DNA from: Paguma larvata
Lineage: Eukaryota; Chordata; Mammalia; Carnivora; Viverridae
Length of the DNA: 64,000 nt
Assembly: GCA_030068075.1 (NCBI GenBank)
Contig: CM057826.1
Span: 33,592,211-33,656,210, forward strand
Reading direction: 5' to 3'
Numbering within the stretch: the stretch's first letter is position 1; every line of letters starts with the position of its first letter. The position numbers and the translations under genes are program-made. The notes under the pieces are model-generated. The model ran no database searches. It was not told the origin of the DNA and worked only from the letters and a program-made list of their open reading frames with translations. Of this stretch, positions 24,116 to 38,075 are shown piece after piece.

Positions 24116-26869
24116 AATCTAGAGAGGAGTTTAATGACTGGCCACTTATTAATTTAGTGAAGTTAGCTTATTTTTCCATGTATAGGATGTCATTAAGAAG
24201 CTTGGTCAGGATTTGACTTGGATTTTCAGAGCCCTTCAGAGAAAACAATGTATTTATTGGTTGGGACTTCCCATGGTTCAACATACTCTTGGTGTTATTT
24301 CAAGTCTCCGATGATGCAGTCACAACTCAGCAGTTGTTATAGCCAACACAGATTGACAAGAACTGTTGTTTTCAACAATAGATCTGAAATAGATTTGGCT
24401 GAGTTCAAATAATTTGTGGACAGAAAAAGGCATGTGGTCTGCATCATGGCATCTCATCACCCAAAAACATATGCTTAATAAGTTATAAGGAAGGGACAAC
24501 AATTGAAAGATTTCCTGAACAAGCCTGTTGAAGGTGACAGTTGAAAAGACCTTCAGATCTCTTGGAACCCAACGTGTCACTGTGCATTTCATAAAAAATG
24601 TCTGTCTTTCTGAATTGCTTACAGGATGAACCTATTAATAGATAATAACTTGCAAGTGAAGCAAAATGTGGTCTGGTTATGGTTCAGCTTTTATTTACTT
24701 TGAACTTAAATGTTAAATTTTCTTCAAACCATTGACTTGAAACATGGTAGGTCCCTATCTCTTTAATATAGATTTTTCAGCCTATGCTTTGCAAGGCACA
24801 TTATATAATATGACAGTGCTATATGTTCATAAGCTGCCAAGGTGTTTCTTCCTGGCTGCCTTGATGATAGATGCACCATTATATGTGTCTCCACCAGAGC
24901 TATAAGGCATTGAAAATTTTTTCTCTGCCACATGTCTGCAAGGCCCTCGAAAGAGGAAATAATTATTTTCAGGCCACCACAATGACCTAAGTAAAAACAT
25001 CTGGTATTTCTACATCAGTATAGTAGAAAGGTAGACACACTAAAAGTGACGTATTTGCTGGTTAAATAGTTATTTTAGAGGGCCATTATATATTCCATAA
25101 TGATAAGATTTTTAGTTTTCCCTAAATATTTCTCTATATACATTATTCATTTGCTTAAATATCGTCTCAAATATTCTTCAAAGGTAGTACACATCAGACT
25201 CTGAACCAAGGTACTTAATTGTGTAGGTAGCAAAGTGAAATAAGATCAGGTGGAATTATTTCTAAGAACTAGTCAGTCCAGAAAAAATAAAATAAAATGT
25301 AAAATCTTCAATCAGAGGCAATAAAATACTCCGATTAGTTCTCTATACATACGAGTAAGGTTACCTTTTCATTCTGCTGTCTGAGACGGAATCTACACAG
25401 ACGATGGTGTCACATGGCCTGACTATCACTGTTCTATGGCTCTGGATGTCATGCACAGTTTTATTTCTTACTTTTTTGTTTCAGATAAGAATGCCATATT
25501 AAATGTATAAAACATTTAAAATATGAAATGTTGCCAGGAAGGCTAAAGGATATGTTACTTCCTGCTGTTCTGTCAAAATAACTTTAAAATGTACTTGAGC
25601 TGGAAGAAAGTGAGATTAATTTTAAAGGTGGTTACCCTCTGGAGGGGTAGCATCATTTCAGAAACAAGAGAAAGTGAGAATTCAGTAAGTGAAGTCTAAG
25701 AACTTTTCGTCAGCAATGGTTGGTATTCATGTCCTTGAATTCTGTTTACCCAAAGGAAAAACAGGGTCAAAAAGCCCAGAAACATTTTGTGGGCAGCTTG
25801 TATAGTTCAAAACCAGTTTATTTGCTTTGGTGGCTAATTCTTTGTAAGCAAATTCTCTTGTTTTTCCAGCCACAGTAGCCACACTATTGTTCAGAGAAGT
25901 ACACTTTCTGTATTATAATATTAATAACTAAGAGTGAAATGTTACCACAAATGTGGAAAAGAGAGGGAAAAACTTAAAACAAACATACTTCTTTTATATG
26001 AATGATGCCATTGGAAAAAGAATTTTATAAAATCAGAGGCAAGACTTAGGGCACATAAATGGCATCTATTAGTTTTTACAAGTTTGTTTTGAACTCACAA
26101 TTTAAGTTTAGGGGTCTAGTTAGCAGACTACCTCATTAAAAACCTACAACCTGATGATCTCAATTCAGATAAAACAAATAGAAATATATGTAAGTCCTAA
26201 TATGTTTTTACAGGTGAATTTAAGTATGTGAACCATCTAGCAGATTTAAAGGAAAATAGCACTTTGATATTATATCTTTAGACTGAAAGCTCTTATGTGG
26301 CCAAGGGGGATGTATCTAAACCCCCTGAAGCCTTGTAATAGCTATGGGAACATATTCTTATGGAGTTCCTTGCATCTTCAGTAAAATAGTATTTAAATCT
26401 GCTTGAGTTGTGCTTTAGATTTCCCATAACACAATAGCAATTTTGCATTTATTAAAACAGAAAATGAGGTCACTATATCAAATTATATGGTTTCATTGAT
26501 AATGAGAAGAAATTTTAGGATGTTAAAAACATCTTACCAAAGAATATCTAAGCTTAGGTAATTATTAATATTTCTTATCTCATGCCAGAGGATATGCCAG
26601 GGAATCAGAGGAGGAGGAATGACGAAGAGACAGATGGAAGAAGCAACACACTATAGGGTAATTAGTATGGCGGAGTTTGGATTTCAGGGGTACAAGTTTT
26701 AGTACAGTGTAGTCAGCTCAATGAAGTATGGATCCTAGGAGTACAGGTTCTTGTTTCGGAAGATATTCTATGTCTGTGAACATAGAATCCTCAGATGTAA
26801 CATTAGACATTACGTATTATATAACCTAAATTACAAGATCATGGAAAGCTGAAGACTATTGCTTGATCC
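24116..26869. other. Intergenic, nothing identified
   Basis: AT-rich non-coding sequence without recognisable repeats. Could hold long-range regulatory sequence for FGF10, but nothing visible supports a specific site. Confidence 0.5.
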
Positions 26870-27060
26870 TAAGCTTGGAACACAGTTGGTCCCCAATAAT
26901 ATCTGGCTTCTCTGCTTCCTACTATTGTGTGTATTATTCAGTATGGGAATTATATTTTAAGCATACTGGATTTTGAGATCCTTGAAGAATGAACTATGTC
27001 TTATTCATATTTATACTCTCCGTGATAATGGAGTTCAAAAATATTAAATGGAAATGATTG
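26870..27060 (+). mobile_element. L2-like fragment
   Basis: 'ttgagatccttgaagaatga', 'actatgtcttattcatattt' and 'aaaaatattaaatggaaatg' follow the L2 3' end. An extra 'aacacagttggtccccaataa' to its left suggests a second old tail. Confidence 0.45.
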
Positions 27061-27646
27061 AATTTTTGTATATAGGAAGTCCTTGAGGGGAAATATTTCA
27101 AGAATAGCATGTTAAAAGTTATCTAACCATAGTTTGGTAGCACAACAGTAGTAGTACTGCTGGCAGAAAAAGAGATGGTTTTCAAATGTGGTGAAGGATT
27201 TGGAAGTCTGTGAAATATGGTTGAGGGGAGTTCTTTATCAATCACTACAGATATTCATTAGTTCTTGGTTAAAACTCTGTAGGAATTAAAGATGCACTTG
27301 ATTGTTCAGATCCTGTTTGCTCCAAGGAGCAAGTGCTTTCCATGTGTGCCAACTCAAATGAACTCTCCTTTTTTCCCGTGCTGCCACATTCACAATCAAG
27401 ATGATGGTTAGTGACAGTCCAGACTAGAGAGTACATTGTTGCTGTATACCGGGCACGGTCTTAGTCCCCGAGGAGAGAGCTGAATAAGACAGCCAAGGTC
27501 CCTGTTGCCAGTGTCACTTACATTCTATTTGGGGTGCCAACATTAGACTGAGACCTGATTCACTTTTTAATTTTCTGTTTCACATGTATAAACCTTGTCT
27601 CCATTCCTTTTGTTCCCAGCAAGACCGATAGTCAATAGAAAATTGT

Positions 27647-27829
27647 CCAGGCGCTTGGTGGCTCAGTTGATTAAGTGTCTGATTTAGGCTCAGGTTATAA
27701 TCTCATGGTTTGTAAGATCAAGCTCCACATTGAGTTCTGTGCTGACAGTGTGGAGCCTGTTTGGGATTCTCTCTCTCCCTCTACTCCTTCCCCACTCATT
27801 CTCAAAATAAATAAATAAACTTAAATAAA
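27647..27829 (+). mobile_element. CAN-SINE, diverged
   Basis: The head 'caggcgcttggtggctcagt' and 'gctgacagtgtggagcctg' core are present, with an (AAATA)n tail. It is shorter and more diverged than other copies. No clear target-site duplication. Confidence 0.88.
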
Positions 27830-29908
27830 TCATCATGCACTTCTTTCATAGCATTACCCTTGCTAGGGCTAAATGTCTAAAAAGCAAAACAAAACAAAAA
27901 CTAGTGGCTGGGATGAGACCCATAGATTCTCAATTTGCTGCTCTCAGTCCTACCAATCTTTGTGTCACTTAGATCAATTTCAGGAAACAGAAATGGGTTA
28001 TTTAGGCATATTCCTAAATAGGAATGGTTGGAGAAACTCTTAAAAGAGATGTGGTTAATCCTCAGACAAAAATGCTTACTGTCAAATCCACAGTAGGTGC
28101 TCAATTGACACTTCCCCCGGTAGAGGGTTGTCTTAATTATTGGTCAGAGGTGGACTGTACTGTATTCACCGCATAGCGCAGTGTGAGAGAGATCACAAGA
28201 AAAATAACATTTTGAAATTCTAACTAGTGAATGGAATTGATTGGGTGAAATTCCACACCTAAGGGTCCTAATTATTCTGCAAGCTATTGAGATGCACCTG
28301 AATTATTTTTTCCCCCTGGATTCACAAGCCCAAGTTATAACGGGATGGCTTATAGTTAGATTTCTGAATTCATTTATAGACTACTCACCTGTGCTGGGAG
28401 TGCTGTCCAATACAAACACAAAAATAGAAAATTATTTGCCAACCACCAGAGTTATTTGGTAACTTGAAATGATAAAATTCATAATTCTTTACAGAATTGG
28501 AAAAACACCAGCATAATAAAATAAAATCTTAAAAATTCAAGAAATATTTAAAAGTAATTAAATTACTTCAGTGGAAATTATTATAGAACATGCAGAAGAT
28601 TAGGTTTTCTCCAAATAATAGGATTTACTTCCGTATGCATGTTTGTGCAATTGCTGTAATTCACACACACACAAAGGAAGGTCATATGATGAAGTAACAA
28701 AACACTTTCTTTAACAAGATTTATTGACCTAAAATGAGGAACTACAAAGAATATTGTTTCTTCCATATTTATATACATTATTAAGTGTTAAATAAAATCA
28801 GTAATTGCATATCTAGCTTTAACTGGTAGTATTTAGTAATTTGGGGTGAAATATAAAACATTCAAAAATTGAAAAAATGGCTAGCATCAGACTAAAATGA
28901 TTGTTTCACTATATTAAACATGAGGAAGATATCAAATAGACTAGTATTTTGAAAAGAGGGTATGAGGATGGTCAATTTGAAGAACCTTCAATACATCTCC
29001 ACCTCACATTAAGTACTCCAGGCAAGGGAGAGTTATATCTCTACTCTCTGTTTCCTTCTAATGTCTCTTTACTTGTGGGACAACATACCATGTTTTGAAA
29101 ATTCCAAAGTTATTCACCATGGAAGGAACTTGTGGCAGGGGTGGGGCATGAGGGTAAACCCTGAAGTTCTTGAACCAGAATTGAAACGCTGTTCACTTCT
29201 TTATGTAGAATGACTAGTGGCTTAGAGAAAGCAGCCTCAGTAATTACTGGAAGTAACAGGAAGCATTCTCTGCAAGAGGAGGGTAGGCGATGATGTACCC
29301 AGAGGTTTCCCAGCCTTCCTTATGGTCTAGGGGAAGAATCTGAATGTTGAGACTAAGGATGGAAGTTGAAACATTTCTGCCTCCAGTGTGCAGAATTGGT
29401 CTTTACTGTCTAGAGAGATGCTTAGACAATAAAGCTGAAAAAATATATACATACAAACCCTTCCAAAATAGTGTATTCTAATATTAAACTCTATTTAGAC
29501 ATAAATATATAATGATGTCTAAAACCTGGGAAATGGTACACTATTTCAGGAGGGAGTAAATAGAAAATTAGACAAAATGGGAAGTTGTAAGAAATAGTCT
29601 TACCTCTGCATTTTCTGGAGGGGAAGGGGTCCCCAAGAAAGTAGCTTTGGCCTCAAAAGGGAAGCTTCATTTTCTATATAGAATGATATGATCATACTTA
29701 CATAAGCAAAAATACTTAATTTAGTATCTGCATTATTCTCTTGACTTGATTTTTTTATTTCTTTCCTGGAAATTATTTTTATAACCTTTGCTAGAATGGT
29801 GAATTAAACATTCATTCTTTCTTATTTAAACTATATGAAGTGTGGTGGAAAATCCCAAATGGGATTAACTCAAATAGTTAATATATATTTATGAAAATAG
29901 CCATCCTA

Positions 29909-29941
<33 letters not shown>

Positions 29942-30984
29942 AGTGGCAAAAATATAACCATTCACAAATGTTAAAGGTGTAAAGAACAAACAAAAGATTC
30001 TGATGACTACACCATAAGTTTTACTGTAACATATGTCTTTAATAAAAAAAATCCATTAGCTTCTTGGACTCTGGATATTGTTAAAATATAGAAACATTAT
30101 TTGAAAAATACTACTTTAAAATAATAGGTTTCTACATGATTTTTATCTGTTCAAAGAATAATGAGGAAGGGTGATCAAGTAAAATATAATCATGTGGAAA
30201 AGGGAAGGAGGGAATGGTTTTAAGCGTCTGCCACAGTGGGTTAATGTCAATATTAAAAATATAATTTTTTGATACGTAGAGAGTAAGGAAATCATGACCC
30301 CAGAAACTGGTGGAGGAATTAATAACAGAAAGAACCAGATATTTATAAACCTTGAGGCACAAAGGTCAGGCACATTCAGAAACCTGAAGTAAGTTCACCA
30401 TGGCTGGAACCTATGTTTAATTTAACCAAACATTAAGGGTGCTCCTATAGTGGATATAGAGCCGGCAATTACAACTGATCTGTGGTCATGATTTTTAAAT
30501 ATTCCTGTGATCTGTAACTACAGATCTGTTAAATAATGATTAGTAAATCGAATTTTAAACTGCCTATCAAACAGTTTGGGAGATTTAAGGGCAAGCCAAT
30601 GTTATCTGAGGATTACTCTAATTAGAAGCAAATATTCTTATAGATCCAGTACAAATGATAAGAAAAATTAGAGTTAAATAAGAAACATACCATTCTACTT
30701 TGTTTCTACAGAACCAACTACAACCCTAAAAGATATATAGCAACATTTTCCAAATACCAATAGTTTGGTTTTCAAAATTCTTGGTGCTCTCAGAGAAACA
30801 GTAGGATCTTACTATACCACTATTCATGATTTGCTACAAATCACCTAATGCTGTTTGATTATTCTTCATTAATTTAAGAAACCATTACTGGGGACATACC
30901 TTATGCCAAGAATGACCTATAAACATATGAAATACTCATATTTATTAATAACTTTTATTTTCATGGTTATTAAATGGTAACATT
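27830..30984. other. Intergenic, nothing identified
   Basis: AT-rich, with only the AT microsatellite at 29.9 kb and a short (AC)5 near 28.67 kb. Confidence 0.5.
29909..29935. repeat. (AT)13 microsatellite
   Basis: Pure AT dinucleotide run within AT-rich intergenic sequence. Confidence 0.95.
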
Positions 30985-31420
30985 GAGTTACCATTTCACA
31001 CTACCAGGTCACTAAACTATTTTTTTAAAGTTCTAAAAATACAATGTGTTGGTAAGGATTTGTTGAAATGGGAACATCATGGAAGTGTAACTTACCATTG
31101 CCGTGAAAAGCCATTTCATATTACCTTGTAAATAATAAATGCACACATACCAGCAATTCCACTCCTAGGTGTGTGCACATACTTGACGATGTGTTACACC
31201 AGCAAAAACTAAAAAAAATAATAGGCAAACAAAACTTAGATTATTTAATACTAGAATAATTAACTAGTGATATCTATAAAACTGCAAAAAAATGAATTAA
31301 CTTCAGCCAATTTTTCAACATGGATGAGTCTCAAACTCAAATTTTGGGAGAAAAAGTAACAAAATACATACAGTTGGTTTCTTTCACAGAAAGTTCAAAA
31401 GTAATTTAAACTAAATAGTA
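30985..31420 (+). mobile_element. Old L1 ORF2 C-terminal fragment
   Basis: Degraded blocks in L1 order: 'ccatttcacactaccaggtc', 'gttggtaaggatttgttg', 'ccagcaattccactcctagg' and 'acatggatgagtctcaaac'. No open frame survives. Boundaries are approximate. Confidence 0.6.
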
Positions 31421-31469
31421 AGATGCTTAGGGGTATATCCGTATGTGATAAAGCTATGATGAAAAACCA

Positions 31470-31855
31470 GAGATTGATTATCCCAACGTCCTTTTCCCTT
31501 GGTACCCTTCGCCTCCCCTTAATGGTACTATTTATTTGGCTTTGTGCTTCTCCTCTTTCTCTTCACCTAATATCGTCTGTTCAAATCTTACCCTGTTTTG
31601 AATGGCCAAATTTGAATACCTTTTCTCCATGATCCAACATTTACCCAGTCTTTTCTGTAATATGTATTTATAATATTATCACATTATGTTTTGTGCAAGA
31701 TTATTTTATCTACTTTCCATGATTCCTTTTATATTGCTACCATCTCAGACAGAGATAGTAAGTCCTTAATTTTTACAATCTCACAGCCGTTAGCAAAGTG
31801 CCTAGGATATGTACAAGCACACACATTTTTTATGGAATTGTATATTGACTAAAAT
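31470..31855 (+). mobile_element. L2 fragment
   Basis: Pyrimidine-rich stretch followed by 'attatcacattatgttttgt', 'atctcagacagagatagtaa' and 'gcaaagtgcctaggatatg', in L2 3' order. Confidence 0.5.
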
Positions 31856-32475
31856 TCACTTTATTATATAACCCTTAAAGTTATAATGAAGTTTTATAAA
31901 GGAAGAACACTTTGCTCTGTATCTTCAAGTTTTAAACAAAATATAAAGAGGAGGATTGTTTTAGGGGCAAAGCTATGAAAATGGAATTAGGAAAGAGAAT
32001 TCACAGTGTGTAGGTCTGTATATGTATGCGCATTTGTGTGCATAGGCACAGATATTTGAGTTTTTTTAAGTAATAATGTATATAATTTTCAATGTAAAAT
32101 CATATAAAAATAGAAACGTTTCCAAGCCTTTATTTTCAAATTACTCTCACCACACAATGAGTGTGTAGTTTTTAGAAAAGCTTTACTTTCAAGCTCATTG
32201 ATAAAATTTTACTTTGGAGAAATAGATTGTTTATATTTTCAACAACTACATGCAATATTACTGTGTCAGATTGGGTTGCTCAGTTACTGTTTTGAACCTC
32301 GTGATGAAGCTAAAGCTTGTTTTAGGAATTAGAAATGCCAATTCTAGTACTGTAGTTGTTTATGCTTCTATTAATAATATTAGCTTTATTCTGAATATTT
32401 ATAGAAATCTTTTAAAGTCAGTTGTCCGTCTCATTATCTCGTTAGGGCCAATTGAATTAAAACTGACTCTTATAA

Positions 32476-32690
32476 GGGCAGCTGGGTGGCTCAGTCAGTT
32501 AAGCGTCCAACAACAGCTCAGGTCGTAATTTCAAAGTTCGTGAGTTCGAGCCCCACGTTGGCTCTCTGCTATCAGTGCAGAGCCCACTGGATCCTCTGTC
32601 TCCTTCTCTTTTTGCATCTCCTCTGCTCTTGTGCTCTCTTTCTCAAAAAAACAAAAACAAACAAACAAACAAAAACATTAAAAAAAACCT
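32476..32690 (+). mobile_element. CAN-SINE
   Basis: 'ggcagctgggtggctcagtc' head, 'gtgagttcgagccccacgt' B-box region and an (AAAC)n-type tail. Flanked by CTCTTATAA / CTCATATAA, a 9-bp duplication with one mismatch. Confidence 0.93.
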
Positions 32691-33469
32691 GGCTCATATA
32701 ACCTAATAAATCTACTTCATTGGCCACGTGTAAATTCCATTATATGCTAACCTGCTGAAAGCAAACAAATCTTGAGGGTCTCACTGTCCACCTTCCTCTT
32801 CCCTTAGGGCATCTCACCTAGCGAGTGATCATGGCCATTGAACAAAAGGACTACAGGAAGTCAAGGGTGTCCATGCGTTTGTTAGACTTTAAAAAAGTAT
32901 AGTTTCTGTTTATTTTTTCACTTAAAATATATAAGAAAACTTTTCACGTATGACACAGATAATTTTGTGGCCTATTCATTCCACTTTTGAGAACCTATGA
33001 ATTAATCTATTGATTGTCACTGCAGCATGAAGAGATGAAGAATTAACAAAGAAACTTTTACACTGTCATTGCATACAATGCTTATCCTCTCTACTATCCC
33101 TGGTTGAAGCATGGTATTAGATCACAGTGGTCATTTTACTTAGAAAAAGAAAATTCTAACTGAGTGAGTATAAATGTGAAGACAGTTGGCTATTCAGAAT
33201 TTGAGACCGTCAAACAACAGTAATTTTCCCAAATAGGATATTCTTTTTCTGTGTTTCCTCAACTCTACTTCTTCTCTTACTTCTTAAATCATAGGCTTAA
33301 AAAAGCAAACTATAAAATTGTATTTAGGCTGTAATTCCAGCACATGAGAAAAAATATCCATATGGAAAGAGGTGGGAAGAAAAACAACAGGAAAATGAAA
33401 GTGATCAGTGATGGAATTGTGAATTTTATTTTTTTAATGATTTTTTTTGTCATTACTCTCAAGCCAGGA

Positions 33470-33610
33470 TACCTGAAGTCTTGTCTCTTCCATCACTTAA
33501 TTTTTCAGGGTCTTTGTTTCATCATCTCTGAAATGAGTGGGTTGAACTGGTTGATCTGTAAATCCCTTCCAATATTAATGTTATATCCGGTATCTGAAAA
33601 ATTTAGGAGA
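33470..33610 (+). mobile_element. MIR/MIR3-like fragment
   Basis: 'tttgtttcatcatctctgaa', 'atgagtgggttgaactggtt' and 'gatctgtaaatcccttccaa' match the 3' part of MIR3-type elements. Confidence 0.55.
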
Positions 33611-33664
33611 CAATTTAATTTTTTATTTGAAACAAATATCAGTAAGAATCTTTAAGGTTTTCTT

Positions 33665-33880
33665 CTTAGAATTCAATTGGTTTTGTATTTATTGAACATT
33701 TTCTGTAATCCAGTAGCTGCACTAGGAGCTTTCCATGCACTGTTTCAGGGTTTTTATAATGACCTTCACAGGAGAATGCTGATCCCTATTTTATCGTAAG
33801 TGAACTTCCTTTAAATTCAGCTAAATTACTAAGCCACAGTTTGAAGACAGGTTATGTCATACTCCAATATTCATATTCTC
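33665..33880 (-). mobile_element. MIR-like fragment, antisense
   Basis: 'tgtatttattgaacattttc', 'agtagctgcactaggagctt' and 'gctgatccctattttatcgt' read as antisense MIR. Very diverged. Confidence 0.45.
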
Positions 33881-35051
33881 TCCACCCTACTGAAATGGTT
33901 GAGGCTAGTTCTTTAATAAGCCTGTGAGATGGTTTATGAAAAAATGTGTTGTTACTTTACCTTGGGCATGGAGGGGGGCAATAATGAGAAGAGGCGAGAA
34001 ATGCTAATGGTTATCTTCATTGTAGAGTACACTTTTCTATTATTGAAAGGAATGGAAGGTAGTTCTCTCTCAAACTTGGTAAGTTTGGTTTTAGGCTGAT
34101 CTGAATAACTACTACATGTAAAATATTTTCTACAAGTGTTTATTTTTTATTTTCCTCTATCTTTGAAATCTTATATGTATGTGTACACTATCATATATAT
34201 TTTTTGAATCCCTAATTCTACATAGGTGGTAACAAATCTGTTGCATATTTCATGCTCAATTAAAAAGAAATCTTACAACTTTTCCAGGTATTATGGAAAG
34301 ATCGACATCTGTCCCCCATTTAATTAGGTCCATCCTGATTATGTTAAATGTGTTCTGGCTCCCGTTAAGAAAATGATCTAAATATACATGAAGGAGAACC
34401 TTGTAAAAAGTGAGCTGTCAGCAAGAAACAGGAGGGATTGAAACAAAGAATCTCCCAAGTAGAGCTTAACAAAAAAATTATCTCAAACCTGAGTGATCAG
34501 ACTGAATAATAACCCTTCCCCTTCATCTTTCGTGATTGATCCACACCAAAATGCAGATGCAACTTGAAACCAACAGTTTTGGAAGCTTCAAGAGTTTGGT
34601 TAATTTTTCCTTCCTGTTACTTTTCACTTTGGAACACCTTTTGGCTTCTGGGATCTAACTGGAGCCAGGAGGGGAAATGCCAAAATACTATGGGGAAAGG
34701 CTTGTTCTTGGGGTAATTTAGACCTGATTCGAGGAAGCCAACTCTGCTATAAATTTTACGTTAAAAACTTCTGTCTGTTAAATTTCTAGTGGGTCGAGCA
34801 GATGGAGGTCAGGTAATAAAATTTAGATGATAATGTAGAAGTAGAGAATTGTCAGAAGTCATGGAAGAAATTGAAGCTTTGGATCCTGCAGCTTGCGTTC
34901 TCTTCTTTGTTTTGCCTAGAATTATGTGATTGTCTTCAAACTTTTCCTCTGAATTCCTAACTTAAAAATATGCAGCAGTAAGATCTCCCCATGCTTGATC
35001 ACTAGGGATATGCAAGCATCCTAAGGGTGTGAAAATTCCTTCCATCACCTA
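33881..35051. other. Intergenic, nothing identified
   Basis: No repeat or gene recognised. 34.3-34.9 kb is of higher complexity than its surroundings and could be conserved, which cannot be judged from one sequence. Confidence 0.45.
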
Positions 35052-35400
35052 CTTACTCATTTGCTTAACAAATATTTCCTCACTAACTACCTGCCAGGAG
35101 CTAGTCTACATTCTGGGGATATAATAGTGAACAAAAAGAATCTGTTCTTTTGGACCTTAAATGCCAGTGGAGAATATACCAATAAATACACAGTACATTA
35201 GATTGTACTAAGTGCCATGCATAAAAAGGAATCCATGTGCAAAATATTTTATGTAGAATAGTTAGGAAAGACCTTTGTGAAAAGTGATCTTTAGGCGGAG
35301 ACCTAATTGAAATGAGTGAGTAAGCCACAGAGGCTTCCTGGGGGAGGAGGCCCACAAAGAAGGGCTGTATATTTGAGAAGCACTGAGAACAGTATGTTGG
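35052..35400 (-). mobile_element. L2 fragment, antisense
   Basis: The plus strand shows the reverse L2 3' end: 'acaaatatttcctcactaac', 'tctggggatataatagtgaac', 'tctttaggcggagacctaa' and 'attgaaatgagtgag'. Old and diverged. Confidence 0.65.
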
Positions 35401-35834
35401 AGATGAGTGAACAATAGTCAAAGGCACGTTCAGAGTGTTAGCAAGAAAGAAATCCTCAGTTACTGAGTCTAGAGCTCAGGCTGGCATGCAGAAGAATCAG
35501 GAACCAGCACTGTCACTGATACAGTTGCTGCTCTACCATGAATTAGGAGTACAGCTGGAAGGGCTCTGCCACATGAGTTTAGAATTTCAGACTCTTCCCA
35601 TCCCCAAATTTGTCAGAACATTGGCAGGGATGCAATTAAAAAGGAGGAAACCTAAATACACAAGAAGAGGTGGAAAGCCTGTTGAAACAAGGGAAGGGAT
35701 AATTGAGAAAAAATATTTTCCCCTAATCAGGCTATGCGTTTTTAACAATTTGGTCAGAATCCCAAAATGATGCTTCCTATTTCTCTTTTCCATCCCTCTC
35801 CTCCTGTTGCTTTTACTTTGAAAAGGTTGCATGC

Positions 35835-36370
35835 TTTATGATTTCATTATATAACATTCTTGAAATGACAAAACTGTACAACTAGAAAACGGATTAATGG
35901 TTGCCAGATGTTAAGAGCAAGTGGGTGAGAGGGAGGTGGGTGTGGCTATAAAAGGGCAATATAAGGGGTGCTTGCGGTAACGAAAATGTTCTAGATGGGG
36001 GCGACCGGGTAGCATTGTTGAATAAGCGTCTGACTCTTGATTTCAGTTCAGGTCATGATCTCGCAGTTCATGAGTTCAAGCCCCATGTCTGGCTCTGCGC
36101 TGACAATAAGGAGCCTGCTTGGAATTCTTTCTCTCCCCCTGTCTTTACTCCTTGGTGGCTCAAACTTGCACTCTCGCTCAAAGTAAATAAATAAACTTAA
36201 AAAAATGTTCTATATGTTGACTCTTCCTCTCAGTATCCTGGTTGTGATACTGTATTAGTTTTGCAAGATGTCACCACCGGGGGAAATTAGCTAAAGGATT
36301 CAAGATCTTGGTCTATTATTTTTCACAACCATATATGAAATGTAGAAGTATCTCAAAGTATAAGAGATTA
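35835..36370 (+). mobile_element. Old L1 3' end, split by a SINE
   Basis: L1M-like 3' sequence such as 'ggattaatggttgccagatg' and 'gtgtggctataaaagggca' lies left of 35,997. 'atgttgactcttcctctcag' followed by 'ctggttgtgatactgtatt' lies right of 36,215. The SINE at 35,997-36,202 splits it. Right limit approximate. Confidence 0.55.
35997..36201 (+). mobile_element. CAN-SINE, inside old L1 3' end
   Basis: The head is mutated ('ggggcgaccgggtagcattg') but the body and A-rich tail are clear. AAAATGTTCTAGAT (35,983-35,996) and AAAATGTTCTATAT (36,202-36,215) form a 14-bp target-site duplication with one mismatch. Confidence 0.92.
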
Positions 36371-37046
36371 AAAAATAATGACCATCAGGATGCTAGAGGA
36401 CAACTTGAGTCGACTGAACTCCCTCACTCACATTGCAGTCCCTCCGGCATCTTTGTACCAAAGCTGTCGTGGCACTATGGAGTCTATGGCATGTTTATCC
36501 CCTCGTGTACCAGCGCACATGTATCCCTTGGTGCAAAAAACAACATTATCAATAATTTAAATTCACTGGTACTCTCCTAGGCAAGCAAGCGGTAATGTGG
36601 CCAGTTGAGAGCAGAACAGCTACTCAGATGAAGGAAAACAATTTGCAGGGGAGCAAGACGAGCTGATTTGAAAACTCATGTCAAATCAAAAGGGCCACGA
36701 AGCATTTTGGAACATTTTTGATGAAGATACTGGGTAGATGGTTCTTTTTTCCTCTCCGTTTGACAAGACCCCTGCAGTACCTACGATTTCCGTTTTACCA
36801 AATCTTCTCCAATACTTAGTGTTGTCAGAATTTCTAATTTTTCCTAATTTGATGCATGTGAAGTGGTCTCTTTATTTTCGTAGAAGTTTGTAGTTCTAGA
36901 TATATTCTGCAGATTAATCTTTCTTAGTGTTATGAGCTGCAAATATAATTTCCCAATCCAAACTTTATATGAAAAAGTTTTCTACTGCAAGATCATGTGG
37001 TTCTTAAAATTTTATTAAATCTGGCCTGAAGCTAAATGGCATTATA

Positions 37047-37242
37047 TATATATTTAAATTTTTTAATGTGTATTCATTTTTGAGAGACAGAGAGAGAGAG
37101 AGAGGGAGACCAGAATCCAAAGTAGGCTCCAGGCTCTGAGCTATCAGCAGAGCCCAATGGCGGGGCTCCAACCCATGAACTGTAAGATCATGACCTGAAC
37201 CGGAGTCGGACACTTAACCGACTGAGCTACCCAGGCGCCCTG
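37047..37242 (-). mobile_element. CAN-SINE, reverse
   Basis: Reverse felid CAN-SINE ending GAGCTACCCAGGCGCCC. Probable duplication CTAAATGGCATTATA (37,032-37,046) versus CTATCTGGCATTATA (37,243-37,257), two mismatches. Confidence 0.93.
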
Positions 37243-37499
37243 CTATCTGGCATTATAAACTCATCACTAAAATTGTGTGTTTCAGCTGCAGGAATCTAAG
37301 CTTTAACAGAGGAGACTAAATAGTCACAAAATAGAACCACACACATATTTGAATTTGATTAATGACTAAAATGACTATATGTCCCAGTTTGCCTGGGACA
37401 ATTTTTGCTTATGCTTGTCTGAGCATAATTATTAATAATTCCCCCTTTAATTTCAAAAGCATTTTGCTTTGGATGAAAAAAAAAATATCCTATATATAT

Positions 37500-38075
37500 G
37501 ATAAGGTTGGACCGAAAAGTAAATAGGGATACCATTGGCTGTCTGTGTTGAAAAGAATAAAATTGTATCCATATCCTACACTATAACAATAAAGAATTTC
37601 ACATGAATCGAAAATCAAAATATGAAAGAAATTTTCAGAACTTTTAGAAAAAAAATTATAAGAAAAACTTTACAACATTAAAATGGGGAAGAATTTCTTT
37701 AAAATGACATGAAAGCACAAATCATGTTAAAATTAAAGTTTTTCTTTTGGAGAGCAACTTGACAATATATGGGAAAGTTCAAAGGTGGTAAAACCCTGGA
37801 TTCTATCTCTAATTACATACTGAAGAGGCCTTTTGACCTTGTATGCCAAAGGACTTGTATGAGATGTTTTACTGCATCAGTGACTATAAACATTTAGAAA
37901 CAAACTATATGTGCATCCATTTGAGGATAGGTGAATAAATGAATAATGTCGTTTTCATAAAATGGAATGCCATTCAGCAATTAAGACAAATATACCAAGT
38001 TAAGACTTGCACTAAATCATAGAAAGATGTTGATGGAGCCACCTGTTTTCTTGTCTTTTGCATAACCAAGGCTGC
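37500..38075 (+). mobile_element. Old L1 ORF2 3' fragment
   Basis: Degraded L1 blocks: 'gtatccatatcctacactat', 'agaacttttagaaaaaaaat', 'tgtgcatccatttgaggata', and 'gaatgccattcagcaattaa' (the region before the ORF2 C-terminus). No frame survives. Limits approximate. Confidence 0.55.

Noticed and set aside
35435..35770. 111-codon plus-strand frame beside an L2 fragment
   Set aside because: No recognised domain, no splice context, and a length expected by chance.
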